A DNA stretch of 64,000 nucleotides from positions 310,001-374,000 of the forward strand of contig JAACJO010000014.1 of assembly GCA_013368445.1 (NCBI GenBank), in the 5' to 3' direction. Origin of the DNA: Leucocoprinus leucothites (Eukaryota; Basidiomycota; Agaricomycetes; Agaricales; Agaricaceae). Shown one piece after another: positions 21,439-31,354 of this stretch (the stretch's first letter is position 1; each line of letters begins with the position of its first letter). A program made the translations under genes and the position numbers. The notes beneath the pieces are model-generated. The model saw nothing but the letters and a program-made list of their open reading frames with translations. It was not told the DNA's origin and searched no databases.

Positions 21439-23470
21439 ATGGACGTCGACCTCACCGAGGAACAAGTCGCTGCCTCCACACAACAACAGCCCAGAAAGCC
21501 TACAGTCGTGCCCATAGACGATGCACACCCATTCGAACTCGAGAGCTATATCTCAGGCTACACAGGCATGTACTATAACACCAAAGAATAAGGAAACCAC
21601 AACAACTTAACATACCAACGCGACCGACGCGTGTACAGGCCGGACAGCTATCGATCGTCTGATTCACATCGTCAAACTATGTCCAGATATTGCTCCTGAA
21701 GCGTTCAACCTTGCTGTACAGCATATCCACCAGTCGCGAGACCCATCGCTTTATCAGACTTTGATTACTGAGTATGAGCATCTCGCAGAGAACCCAGCTA
21801 TCAAGGATGGGCCTTACAGCCTGCCGAATCCGTTGGAGATTGCGCAGTTGGACTCGAAATGGGTGGATGAGGTGACTGCGAGGAATCAATCGGAGAAGGT
21901 GAAGTTGGAGGTTGAGCTCAAAACTTATACGAATAATATGATCAAAGAAAGTATTCGGGTGAGTAGCTTCCCCGGCTTTTGGAGTATTTACTAACAAATT
22001 TGTCAACTACACGCTTTAAATGATATGAAGATGGCACACAGAGATTTGGCAGAGTTTTATCGCTCCGTTGGAGAGTATCAGCAATCACTTCGACATCATA
22101 CGAAATCTCGCGAGTTTTGTGCCACGAGTCAACATGTACTTGATATGTGTCTTTCCGTCCTCGAGGTGTGTTTTCACACTACTGTAGATCACGTCTGCGG
22201 GACTAATAACCTTTATTAGCTCCTAATTGAACAACGCAACTACTCCCATCTCTCAACATACGTATTCAAGGCCGAAGCAGCACTTGATGCAACCGCAGCA
22301 GCAACCAGTTCCGGTAATTCGGGCGGTGGCACTGGAACCACACCCACATCAACAGTTGGTCCATCCGCCGCAGGTGGAGGTGGCTCAAACTCCAAAAAGA
22401 AGGCACCAACGGAGAAGGAGATCGTACAATCTAGACTCGAGTTAGCTTCGGCGTTATCGCATCTGGGACAGGGGAACTATGAGAAGGCAGCTCAGTCGTT
22501 TTTGAGAGTTGGTGCTGCGAAGGAGTTGGGTGATTGGATAGGCAAGGTCAGTTTATCTCTCCCCAACTGTTTGACTATAGCTGAGTAATTCAACAGCTGA
22601 TCACACCCAGTGATATCGCAATTTATACCACATTGTGTGCTCTGGCTGCCATGTCTAGAAGCGCGATTAAAGCGCAACTGCTGGATAATGCCGTATTTGG
22701 ATTGTACATCGAGCAAGAGCCATATATTCGTGAACTTCTAGAAGCGTACATCAATAGCAACTTCAAGACAGCTTTAGAGCTCCTATCGAAGTACTCTGTA
22801 TGTCATCTTCTACTACTTTGCGGTCCGCGTTTCCCGTTGCGCAGTGCTGAGCCACAGTTTGTCAGACACGCCATTACATTGACGTACATCTTTCTCAGCA
22901 TGTTAGTGAGCTCATGAATAAGATCAAAAATAGCGCTGTTGTGCTGTACTTTCAGCCATTCGCTTCTATCAAGGTATGCTTTGCCGTATTTCCCCTTATA
23001 TCGTTAGAAGTCGGCTAACAAATCCAGCTTGATCGCATGGCTGAAGCCTTTGGATGGACGGTGGACATGGTGGAGCAGCATGTCGTCACTCTCATCCAGT
23101 CAGGCGAGATCCAAGGTCGAGTAGATAGTCAAAACAAGGTAAAAATTATTCTTAAAGTGCGCATATGGCCACTCTCTGATCAAATTCTTCGCACGTACAG
23201 GTCTTGTACGCTAAGAAGACAGATTACCGGGGAGATCTCTTCGCTCGTACAATGCAAGCAGGAAACGACATCATCTCTGCAAACCGGAAAGTGTTGTTGA
23301 GAATGCGATTGTACGTATTATCATTATATCTCTCGCATCGCAATACGCTGACGAGGCACTGTACCTATTACTTATCTCGCACATATAGGCAACAAGCAGA
23401 TCTTATCGTTAAGTTACCGAAAGGGCATTCACAGCAATATGGAATGGTACCGGATTATTATCCCGAGTAA
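21439..23470 (+). CDS. CSN1: COP9 signalosome subunit 1 (PCI domain)
   Basis: Nine exons (21439-21565, 21639-21958, 22031-22165, 22220-22546, 22597-22797, 22866-22973, 23028-23138, 23201-23310, 23389-23470) encode 506 aa. CSN1 is a scaffold of the COP9 signalosome, which removes NEDD8 from cullins. Diagnostic stretches are [18 protein letters not shown], the helical repeat [29 protein letters not shown], and a C-terminal PCI domain ending in a winged helix ([42 protein letters not shown]). A Gly/Ser/Thr-rich insert interrupts exon 4. The first intron must use a GC donor (ACAG then GCATGT) to give the conserved [11 protein letters not shown]; no GT alternative keeps frame. Confidence 0.95.
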
Positions 23471-24775
23471 TTAATTTAGATTACCTACCACTTTCGAAAC
23501 GAATGAAAATGGAGCGCGCAGCGGAGATGGTACCTCAACGACGGCTAGACTTGAACCAGGCCTCCTTACCGGTTCTGGATTTTGCTGCGGGTGAAAGAGT
23601 TTCGAAATATGCGAGATGCGATTTTGTACTACTATTCATTTCCTTCGACAAACCTAATAAGTGAGATATCAGAAACGCGCCTGCTGACGGGTGATCACCC
23701 ATAACGTCCGAGGGTATGTGTTCCCGTCCCAACGGTCGAGCTTCGTGAACCAAAGATATCAAAGTTCCTTTTGATCTGACTGGCATAGCATTCTCACTAA
23801 TGGGTCACGGGATGGCGGTGTTACGGCGAATACTCAGCGCTACGTTTTGATGGTTACCTTACCCCTCGAGAGAATTATGTATTGGGGATTTTCAAGGAGT
23901 TTTGTTCCGTTGAGGACTTTCACGGCTCGGAGTGTTTTGACTCGCAGTGCGGAAATGGAGCTCGGGGAGTACAGATGGCGCTATTTCGGCGCAAACTGCC
24001 TCGAAACTCCCAACGTTTTGCAGCGTATCAGTATCTTTTGCTTGGCTAGCGTGTGATGTCTATGCATTGGGTAACTCGGTCATTGAGGGGCACAAAGCTG
24101 GAGCTTATTTGACTAGACTAGTAATGGTGACTCGGAGTTTACAGGGTATTGATTCTACCATGAATGATGCATTGGTGAATGATAGTTTACTTGCCACGCT
24201 GACTGGGAATCGTATCATCAGGTAGCGAGATGATATGGAGTCGAGATGTCTAGGCGCTTAGTAGCCTGACTCGGACCTAGAAAGCGTATCAGGGATGCAT
24301 AGCAACGGATCAAAAGGTGTGGCGCATACTCCACTTATGTATGGTATGATCAGTAGGCAATGTATGATGTATTATTATTCCCATACTTGATACATACCCG
24401 TTGGCTAAAAAAAAAAAGGTACCCCTGCCGTGAGCGAGCCTTCGGACCCGACGTGAAGATGATTGAATCATAGAGAATATCACTACTACATGATCAGTCT
24501 TAAATTGAGCTGAGCTCAAGATGCGACCGCGTTTGAAACGCAACGCGAGGCTCTATTTTAAGAGGCACAGTAAATCGAAATATTGTTACAAACATCTAAG
24601 AGTTCAGGAATAGCTAATACAGTTTAAAATACATAGGACCATAGCCTAGTTTAATTTACAATGAAAGCGACTCAACGTCGGGCTCCTGCGACCGTGAGGC
24701 GGAAATGATCATGGCGGCAGGGCGCATAGCGTCTTTCAAGATAAGACTTGCGCTTCTGGACCCACACTTTCGGAC
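23471..24775. other. Gene-poor stretch with one arm of a dispersed duplication
   Basis: No gene was found. A segment at 24,243-24,326 is similar to 26,381-26,459 (see repeat entries). A run of A lies at about 24,407-24,418. Open frames are all under 95 codons and lack domains. Confidence 0.45.
24243..24326. repeat. Duplicated flank, copy 1 (downstream of the small secreted gene at 24776)
   Basis: Shares an interrupted run with 26,381-26,459: GAGATG, a variable part, ATCAGGG, then TAGCAACGGATCAAA and GTGGCGCA. Both copies lie about 400-450 bp beyond the stop codon of a GIFLR-group gene and in the same orientation, so the duplicated unit probably included gene plus 3' flank. Confidence 0.65.
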
Positions 24776-25062
24776 TCAAGGAGCACCCTTAACATCGTCT
24801 TCGTGGCGGAGGAAGATGCCATGCGGGTGGAAACCAAAATCCTGTTTAGAGTCCACCGGCGACGACCCTGAAAAATGACAAATACCGGTGAGTTCAAATT
24901 ATCAATTACTGAGGGCTGAAAAGGGCTGAGCTCACCGGTTCTGTTATCAGTAGTATTATCCGATGTGTAGTGAATGCTGCTCTCTGTGATAGGAGCAGCA
25001 ATAGCAACTTCGCGAGAGCATATCGCAGTGAGAATCAGGAAGAGGTAGAAGATATACTTCAT
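24776..25062 (-). CDS. Small secreted protein, GIFLR group, copy 1
   Basis: Two exons (24936-25062, 24776-24867) encode 72 aa. The signal peptide MKYIFYLFLILTAICSREVAI leads to AAPITES. The mature part has no cysteine. The second exon gives FGFHPHGIFLRHEDD and stops at KGAP. The GIFLR core, the phase-1 intron position and the APITE start are shared with the gene at 26854-27150, and GIFLR also with the one at 28560-28941. A TATA box (TATAAAA) lies about 55 bp upstream of the ATG. Function unknown; extracellular location is predicted from the signal peptide only. Confidence 0.72.
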
Positions 25063-25116
25063 TGTTGAAGCGTTGAAGATAGGAACTTTTCTGTTTCAAT
25101 GAAAGCTATGTATTGG

Positions 25117-25123
25117 TTTTATA
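25117..25123 (-). promoter_or_regulatory. TATA box of the GIFLR gene at 24776-25062
   Basis: TATAAAA on the minus strand, about 55 bp before the start codon. Equivalent elements stand before the two other GIFLR genes. Confidence 0.6.
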
Positions 25124-26380
25124 ACCCTTCAAGCAATGGTTCCACATACCCGTTCATTAGCCTCAGTGAGCGGGTTTCATGGCCGGAATAAGAAATATGA
25201 TAGAGATATTGTCAGATTTAGTCTAGTCGAAGTTGGCTAACCCCAGGACACTCGGCCGTTTCCTAGTTCCCTATCACCGAACCTTTAAAGGAATGGGTAA
25301 CATCTATGGGGCTACATATGTAGGTACAGGCACCGAAGCACGGTGTTGAGCGTTGAACCCGAGGATCGTCATTATCCTGCGGACTACGCCTAATGTATCA
25401 TTTGCTAAACATAGAGATGGCCTATTGCATTTCAAGCAGTCTGATTTCCAAGAGCACTATCAGGAGCAAATAGTTGGTATGTGTCAAAACAACTGCTGGC
25501 TATAGCTTGAATATTCATTAATCACAATTGGGCAATGTGTTGATGTTAAGCAAGTAATGCATGTACTCTGGAGCTTGGAGCATGTTCGGTGACTGTGCCA
25601 TCTATTCGTACTTCCGAATATGACATCATTATTCAATTGCGGGCCCCATGGCCCGACGCATCACTGCGTAATAGTCTATAGGCTCTGGCCTCGTTCATCA
25701 TTCCGGGTTATTCACAGCCTGATTTCGGAGCTTGTGGCGGGGATGTCAAGTGGTGTTCATCGGGTGTCCCGAATGCTAGTCTCTCTTGTGGGGATTATTA
25801 GCGCAGCATTGTATGTATATGGCATCATGAGTATTGACTTGTTTGCTCATGATGTAACGTTCTGAAGGATTCGTGGCAGACAGGCTCTCCGGCCGATTTT
25901 GCCATATGAAACTCTAACCTCATGAGAACGCCAACATTCGAGATCCAGCATTGTGATACCTCTAACGCCACCTGGGCGGTGTTCCATTGCACATTGACAG
26001 TGAATACGTTTTTCTATGTTTTGATTGCTAACTTGGCGCTCCTGAGTCAGTCGTGTTTGAAGGACGTGGTTTCCATTGTTCACCGGTGTCTGAGTATCAC
26101 TATCACTCTATAAGCTAGTAGCCTCAGGCTCCATTAATCAAAGCCTGAACCCCCTGAGCGTGTATATCTGCAGTTGCCTTCAAAGCTCAACAAGATAGTG
26201 CATCGACACGCCTAGAACGACCTCTTATGACAGTATATGATAGTGGATAAGTTGAAACTTACTCGCGCGAACTGATGGTAAATGTCCCTGAACTCCTGGT
26301 GACCAGTAGCTCCCCACCAGTGAGCGATGTACTCTCTTCCGGGCAGGCGGAGGAATAGTTTTGGATAGCAAGCCCGCTCT

Positions 26381-26459
26381 GAGATGCTTGGGGACTTGGT
26401 AGTCTGATCGGAATAGCGAATCAGGGTCGGGTAGCAACGGATCAAACGGAGGTGGCGCA
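26381..26459. repeat. Duplicated flank, copy 2
   Basis: Counterpart of 24,243-24,326, about 400 bp downstream of the stop of the minus-strand GIFLR gene at 26854-27150. The shared core is TAGCAACGGATCAAA followed shortly by GTGGCGCA. Confidence 0.65.
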
Positions 26460-26853
26460 GCGTAGATCAGTTACATATACGTATGTATTCGTTACTTTTG
26501 AGACATTCTATGAGTGATATGTTACAGTTGTGTCGGGCAAGAACCGGACCTGACGGCTAGGAGTGGCAGATTAATAGTTATCTTGACTTTGATTTGTAAA
26601 GGAACAGGCGGAGGATCTTGTCAGGTCCGGCAGTCCCAAGTGCCTGAAGACTTCACTATGTCAAGAATCATTGGTCTATACTAGTTCAGAAAGCGGTCAC
26701 GGTTTTGTCGAAGAACCATAGATCTACATGTAGGGTACAGGATAATATACAATCAGGTACATAGAAAAAACAGGAATTCAAATTGCTGTGAAGTCGAACG
26801 GGCCTATCAGGCCTGTCTTATGCCGACTAGCCTGGTGCTGTGATTATTGGCCC

Positions 26854-27150
26854 CTATGCCATTATATCCGGGCCATCATGGTGTTTCTCTCTGCGCAGAA
26901 AAATACCATCCAAGTGGATATGAATATCCTCAGAAACCTTCGGGTGTGACAATCCTGACGCTGGTCAGATAGCAAGGGGAACAGTTAGTTTCAATGACTA
27001 GCTACTATCTCTCGTGAAGTCACACTCACGAGCTGGTAGGTCAATAACAATCGTAGATGCATACTGGGTTTCTGTAATAGGAGCTCCGGTAACTATGCGG
27101 GTGTAGCCCACAGTGAGAGCGAGGAGGAGATAGTAGGTGTTGCACTTCAT
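26854..27150 (-). CDS. Small secreted protein, GIFLR group, copy 2
   Basis: Two exons (27030-27150, 26854-26960) encode 75 aa. The signal peptide MKCNTYYLLLALTVGYTRIV ends near TGAPITETQ. The second exon reads IHIHLDGIFLRREKHHDG and ends at IMA. It aligns with copy 1 over the APITE start, the phase-1 intron and the GIFLR core. Here the core is followed by Arg-Glu, creating an RR dibasic site that copy 1 (HE) lacks. The mature part has no cysteine. TATAAAA stands about 50 bp upstream. No known family is recognised. Confidence 0.72.
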
Positions 27151-28480
27151 TGTTAAGGTTAATGGTTTTGGTTCTTCTGGAAGAATCCCCGAGCCGGCTT
27201 TTATACTTCCAACCAGATGTGTCGAGAGCTCTTTTATTGACTCATAACTGCTCATCATACCTATGAGCGAAAGAAATCCTATAAGGTCAGGGGCAGCGTC
27301 TACGGCTCAGCTGCGAGTGCGCCATCGACCGCGCCTGCTTCCGAGTTCTAATTGGCACGAAGAAACTTCATAGCCGTTGATTGATGCAAACACAGAAGCC
27401 AAATCGTCTCAGGTGCACAGAGTTGCCCGTCGTGCACAAGTCAGGATGCCTAGGTTGGCAGACACAGGGATAGAAGGAAATTCCAGGCGATTTGATCTCT
27501 ACGGTACAATATTTTAGTAGTATATATCAACTGACCTGCCGGACGTGGCCAGAACTACGGTCAACTAGTTTTAGCAATGCATTGAAGCTGAGCGAGTACC
27601 GAGTACTGGGTGCGTATAATGTTCACGGGTTTGAACCTGTTTGAACATCCTTGTATTCTATTTTTATTTCCAAATATGACAGTGTATATCAGGCGGAGTG
27701 GCGTAGCGCATCACCGCCAAACAGTCCGAGGGACCTCATTTTGAAACGATGGAGTCATTCAAGAGTAACAAGCTGATGAGCATGACGCCTGGTGTTAGAT
27801 TGAGTTCATCACCAACCTCGAATCCTACTGCGCTGAGAACCTTGGAGAATCGAGAATGCAAACAGCCCGTTTACTCACGAGACCATGAGTGTGTGAATTT
27901 CAATAAGGATCAGACAGCATCCCAACCTTCTCCTAGCTTGATCTTTCCTCTTCAATCAACTGCTTCACATCTTCGCAACGTCCATATTACGAGTCTCATG
28001 CTTTCCGTCCACATTGTAAATCACGTTTTCCTTGTCTAGAGTCTGCCATCCCTGTTTACTGTTCCCTCATGTCCAAACTCAGTCAAATTCCAAGAGCCCG
28101 CTACTCAACTGACTTATGCGATGCTACTTGTGGCTGTTCAGTCTCATTTCGCATTGATGGGCTTTGCAGCAGTCAAGGAGCAGCTGACTCTATATGACGC
28201 TGAAACGCTGTTCACCGCCACAGAGCCCCGGTACCGCGGGAACGTCGCAATGACCGTCGACGACTAACACTCACTTTCGGCGAGAAATGCGAAACCTGCG
28301 ATGCAACGGTCACCGAGTCATTCTGTTGATCTAGAATGTAAACCTTTCGTACGGGGGGCACTGCAAATAATCTGTCGCCTACGAGTTCAATCGATCTGTG
28401 CCTGTACACTCGAAACACTCGTCTCCAATTCTTTGGCTCAGATTTAATTATCGCGAACTACTATGATGCTATTGACATGG
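27151..28480. other. Intergenic region between divergent GIFLR genes
   Basis: Carries the promoters of the minus-strand copy 2 and the plus-strand copy 3. A 96-codon plus-strand frame at 27,749-28,039 is Ser/Thr-rich, without domain or signal peptide, and is not called. Confidence 0.45.
27199..27205 (-). promoter_or_regulatory. TATA box of the GIFLR gene at 26854-27150
   Basis: TATAAAA on the minus strand about 50 bp before the ATG, in a GC-rich local context. Confidence 0.6.
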
Positions 28481-28487
28481 TATAAAA
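28481..28487 (+). promoter_or_regulatory. TATA box of the GIFLR gene at 28560-28941
   Basis: TATAAAA 73 bp upstream of the ATG at 28560, after GACATGG. Confidence 0.6.
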
Positions 28488-28559
28488 TCCCTCTCGATGC
28501 TAGGGTGGAATCATTCAAACTCCCTCTCGTACATCCAATTTCTACTCACACTTAACTCA

Positions 28560-28941
28560 ATGAAGTTCACAATATTCTCTGTCCTGCTCCTTTCTGTCGC
28601 CGGCCATGTTGTAACCGCGCTGCCAATTGCATCTCCCTCTACCACACAATCCGTTGAACATCTCTCTGAAGGGACTATGACAACAGAAGGTTGGTTGGCT
28701 CCAAAGCTAATTCCTTTTCACACTATATTCACGCATTCTTCAGCATTAGGGGAGAGGTCTACACTAGGTTCAGCAAGAGTGGAAGGGATATTTCTGCGAA
28801 ATGTCCATTATTATGAGGAGGAAGCAAGTCCAAGCCCGTCCGCTTCCACTCGTCTAGGTTCGTGCTTAAGCATTACACCGAAAATTAGAGCAAAGACTCA
28901 GCTATTTTTCAGCGTTCCACATGGACGCTATCCATTTCTGA
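28560..28941 (+). CDS. Small secreted protein, GIFLR group, copy 3
   Basis: Three exons (28560-28689, 28744-28857, 28913-28941) encode 90 aa. The signal peptide MKFTIFSVLLLSVAGHVVTA is followed by LPIASPST. The second exon contains RVEGIFLRNVHYYEEE, sharing GIFLR and the phase-1 first intron with the two minus-strand copies, then a Ser/Pro-rich run. A third short exon ends at DAIHF; without the second intron the frame would continue to 28955. An in-frame upstream ATG at 28497 would spoil the signal peptide, so 28560 is preferred. It lies in the opposite orientation to copies 1 and 2. Function unknown. Confidence 0.65.
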
Positions 28942-30071
28942 GCGACAGATATTGACTGCGATTCGTCCCCCTCGCCAACTCTGGCCATACGGATGGCCAC
29001 GATGCCTCGGATTAACACATCCAACACACATATCAATTGGTCTTGAAAGATGCACCGCCGCATCACCGTTTCTCCCTGTACGGAAATATACGGCGATTCC
29101 ATATCCCTTTCCGCCCCTGAGAGTGGTCCTTGATTATTATAATAAACTTCTTAATTGAACACTCTTCTCATACCCATATTTATTAGATTTATATAGCCCC
29201 TTAGTTTGTAGCAATAGTTGTACTATATCACTCAATGTTCTTTTGAATATGAACACTGCTTGTTTTTGTTTTCACCCGAACTGTGTGAACATAGTTCCAT
29301 GTTTTCCTTCACCTGATAGGGCGTTATGGCAGCAAGAGATGTATCATTCCCCCAGTGTGTTGGGCGGTCATCCAGACTAGACAGTTTTTTGGTGATGGAT
29401 AGCGGCCCATCAATAGTTAAGAAATAGAAAAACAATAATTATTGATTTTGCTACCGACTTAAGTGAGCCAATCAATGCGAAGAAACGCTTTACAAATACC
29501 TCGCCGGCCAAGACGGTTTTTCACTGTTGAGTACCTGAATATTGAGAACTGAAACAGCTTGGCTATCTTGCATGATAGCCGTTGGAAATAAACCACTAAA
29601 TTTTCAGCCGAAACATAGTTAAATCTCGGAGTCGGAAGGCGCTTGGAGAGCCTGCTCTTTCGCGAAGGCGAGCCCCTAGGTCAGTGAGTAGTATGTAATC
29701 TGTGTCTCCATCTCCTGATTATGTTCTACGCAACATGTGGGCTTGGAAATAATTGGGTATGACGCAATATGCCAACTCCCGGCTGAATCGACGACTGCTG
29801 AAGAAAGAAGAGAGCCGCATAAAGCTTGTAATAACCAATAGCGTAGAGCGTGCGCAACCTTGAAAGCAGCACTCGTGGCAAGCCAAATTCTTGATACACT
29901 CCGGCATGCTCTCCTATCCGAAAGAGAGAACTCCCCTTGTGAGGTATATCGATTAACTTGTTGATTATATTGCACGGGAGCACGGGAGTAATAACACCGA
30001 TGAGCGCTGATCAGTATATATGAAACACCAGCCTCAGTGACAACACCTCTGATCCCCACGGCTTCTGCAGC
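28942..30071. other. Gene-poor stretch
   Basis: No supported gene. The minus-strand frames at 29,676-30,059 overlap each other in different frames and show no domain. The right end is the 3' flank of the seven-helix gene. Confidence 0.45.
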
Positions 30072-31354
30072 TCAACAAACTTCATAGCTTGATTGCTCTT
30101 CTTTCTGTTTTGAGTCGTAGGAACGCAGTTCGTTCGAACTATCATTATTTAAGGTTTTCGATGTCCCTGTTGCTGCGGTCGCAGTTTGTGCAACAACAAG
30201 TATGTTGCTATCCATGGTGGTGGTTCTGTTGATACTCGAGTAGTCTCTTGAGACACCGAGTGACACGCGCGCAGATATAAGCGTGGGAGCAATGCCCTAT
30301 TAATCGTTTCAGTAGGAATTAAACGCTGCTCGTACTTGGGGTCGAGCGTCATGACTTACAGTGATACAGATAAGAACTGCTTGTGGATAAGCATCGCTAA
30401 AGTCTTTGCGAACTAATAACGGAACGAATATGACGAGGGCGATGGAATACAGGGCAGCCGACTCGACGATGATTTCGAGGGCCTTACGGTAGGTACTTTC
30501 GAGGTGGAAGCCGGTATCCCGTGCGACGCCAACGATTCTGTATATGATGAGGATCGTTGAAATGACAGTACTGCCGAGGGATAAGCAGAAATAGACGGCG
30601 GAAAAATTGGCGAATTTATTGAACTGAGACGTTGCGAGACCACTGGCTGGGTCGATTTGAAAAATGGCGCTCATGATGCAGAAAGCTGTTGGGGCTGATG
30701 TCAGTTCCCAGAGACACCTCAGAATTCTATGACGGCACAAACCGACTCCAACGAGAACCAGGGACAGCGGAATAATAGCAACTTTCCAGTTACGATTCCA
30801 AATCACCCAACAGCGCCAGACCTTGATTATGTTGAGCCCATACTCGATAAATCATTACTGAATAACATACGGTGACGATGTCTGCGATTAATGACATTAG
30901 GGAAAACGTGACGACCGACAGGGCATTACACCACTGTGGCTGAGTTATGAAGGCCAACAAGGAGTCTTTGGGGGTGTCTGCGTCCACGACGAAGACGAGT
31001 CTTGCTAACCACCAGTGTATTCCGAGGTGGATCATTGCTAGCATGTATAAGGGAATAATGATCACGAAGGCCGACATCCCAACGCGAACTCCCTTGTCCC
31101 TCTTGCGAAAAACTGATTGATTTGAGCCAGGGTATTGAACCAGATATTAACGATGGCAGACCTAGCATGTATAGGGTAAACCAGAATATGGCCGAAAATA
31201 TGCCTGAGGCCGTGCAAAATCTCAGTATTCAGTGCTACAGCAGTGGGGCATCGGAATCACCGTCTCCAAACGTCTCCATCAATGTCATGTTGAAGATGGC
31301 ATCCCTCATCGCAAACAAGGCTGCGGGGGGGTAACCGTCTAGAGGGTCGGACAT
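30072..31354 (-). CDS. Seven-helix membrane protein, Agaricomycete family
   Basis: Six exons (31261-31354, 31162-31203, 30871-31112, 30743-30821, 30360-30685, 30072-30296) encode 335 aa. Hydrophobic helices are seen at IFSAIFWFTLYML, MSAFVIIIPLYMLAMIHLG, NALSVVTFSLMSLIADIVT, KVAIIPLSLVLVGVG, FSAVYFCLSLGSTVIS, and IIVESAALYSIALVIFVPLL, closing with GIAPTLISARVSLG. The charged loop after IADIVT (VWRCWVIWNRNWK) and the ALEIIVESAALYS helix are hallmarks of a large, uncharacterised fungal seven-helix family expanded in mushrooms. The tail is Ser/Thr/Asn-rich and cytosolic by analogy. A receptor role is often suggested but unproven, and this is not a STE3 pheromone receptor. A paralogue lies at 56974-58547. 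Confidence 0.85.

Larger units (their letters stand above)
25063..26853. other. Gene-poor stretch between two GIFLR genes
   Basis: Contains the promoter of the gene at 24776-25062 and the 3' flank of the gene at 26854-27150. A minus-strand frame at 26,212-26,445 (containing LFLRLPGREYIAHWWG) is open but overlaps the duplicated flank, whose other copy is not open in the same way, so I do not call it a gene. Confidence 0.4.

Noticed and set aside
24407..24418. Poly-A run considered as the tail of a retroposon
   Set aside because: No target-site duplication or upstream element sequence could be seen; a short A run alone is not evidence.
26212..26445. 78-codon minus-strand frame with LFLRLPGREYIAHWWG, at first resembling the GIFLR motif
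   Set aside because: It starts inside the duplicated flank, has no signal peptide, and the other copy of the flank does not keep the frame.
24776..28941. GIFLR proteins as lipopeptide mating pheromones
   Set aside because: They have N-terminal signal peptides and end in GAP, IMA and IHF, not in a CaaX box.
30072..31354. Seven-helix gene as a STE3-type pheromone receptor
   Set aside because: The VESAA-Y helix and the GIAPTLISARVSLG end belong to a different uncharacterised fungal family, and no CaaX-type pheromone precursor was seen nearby.
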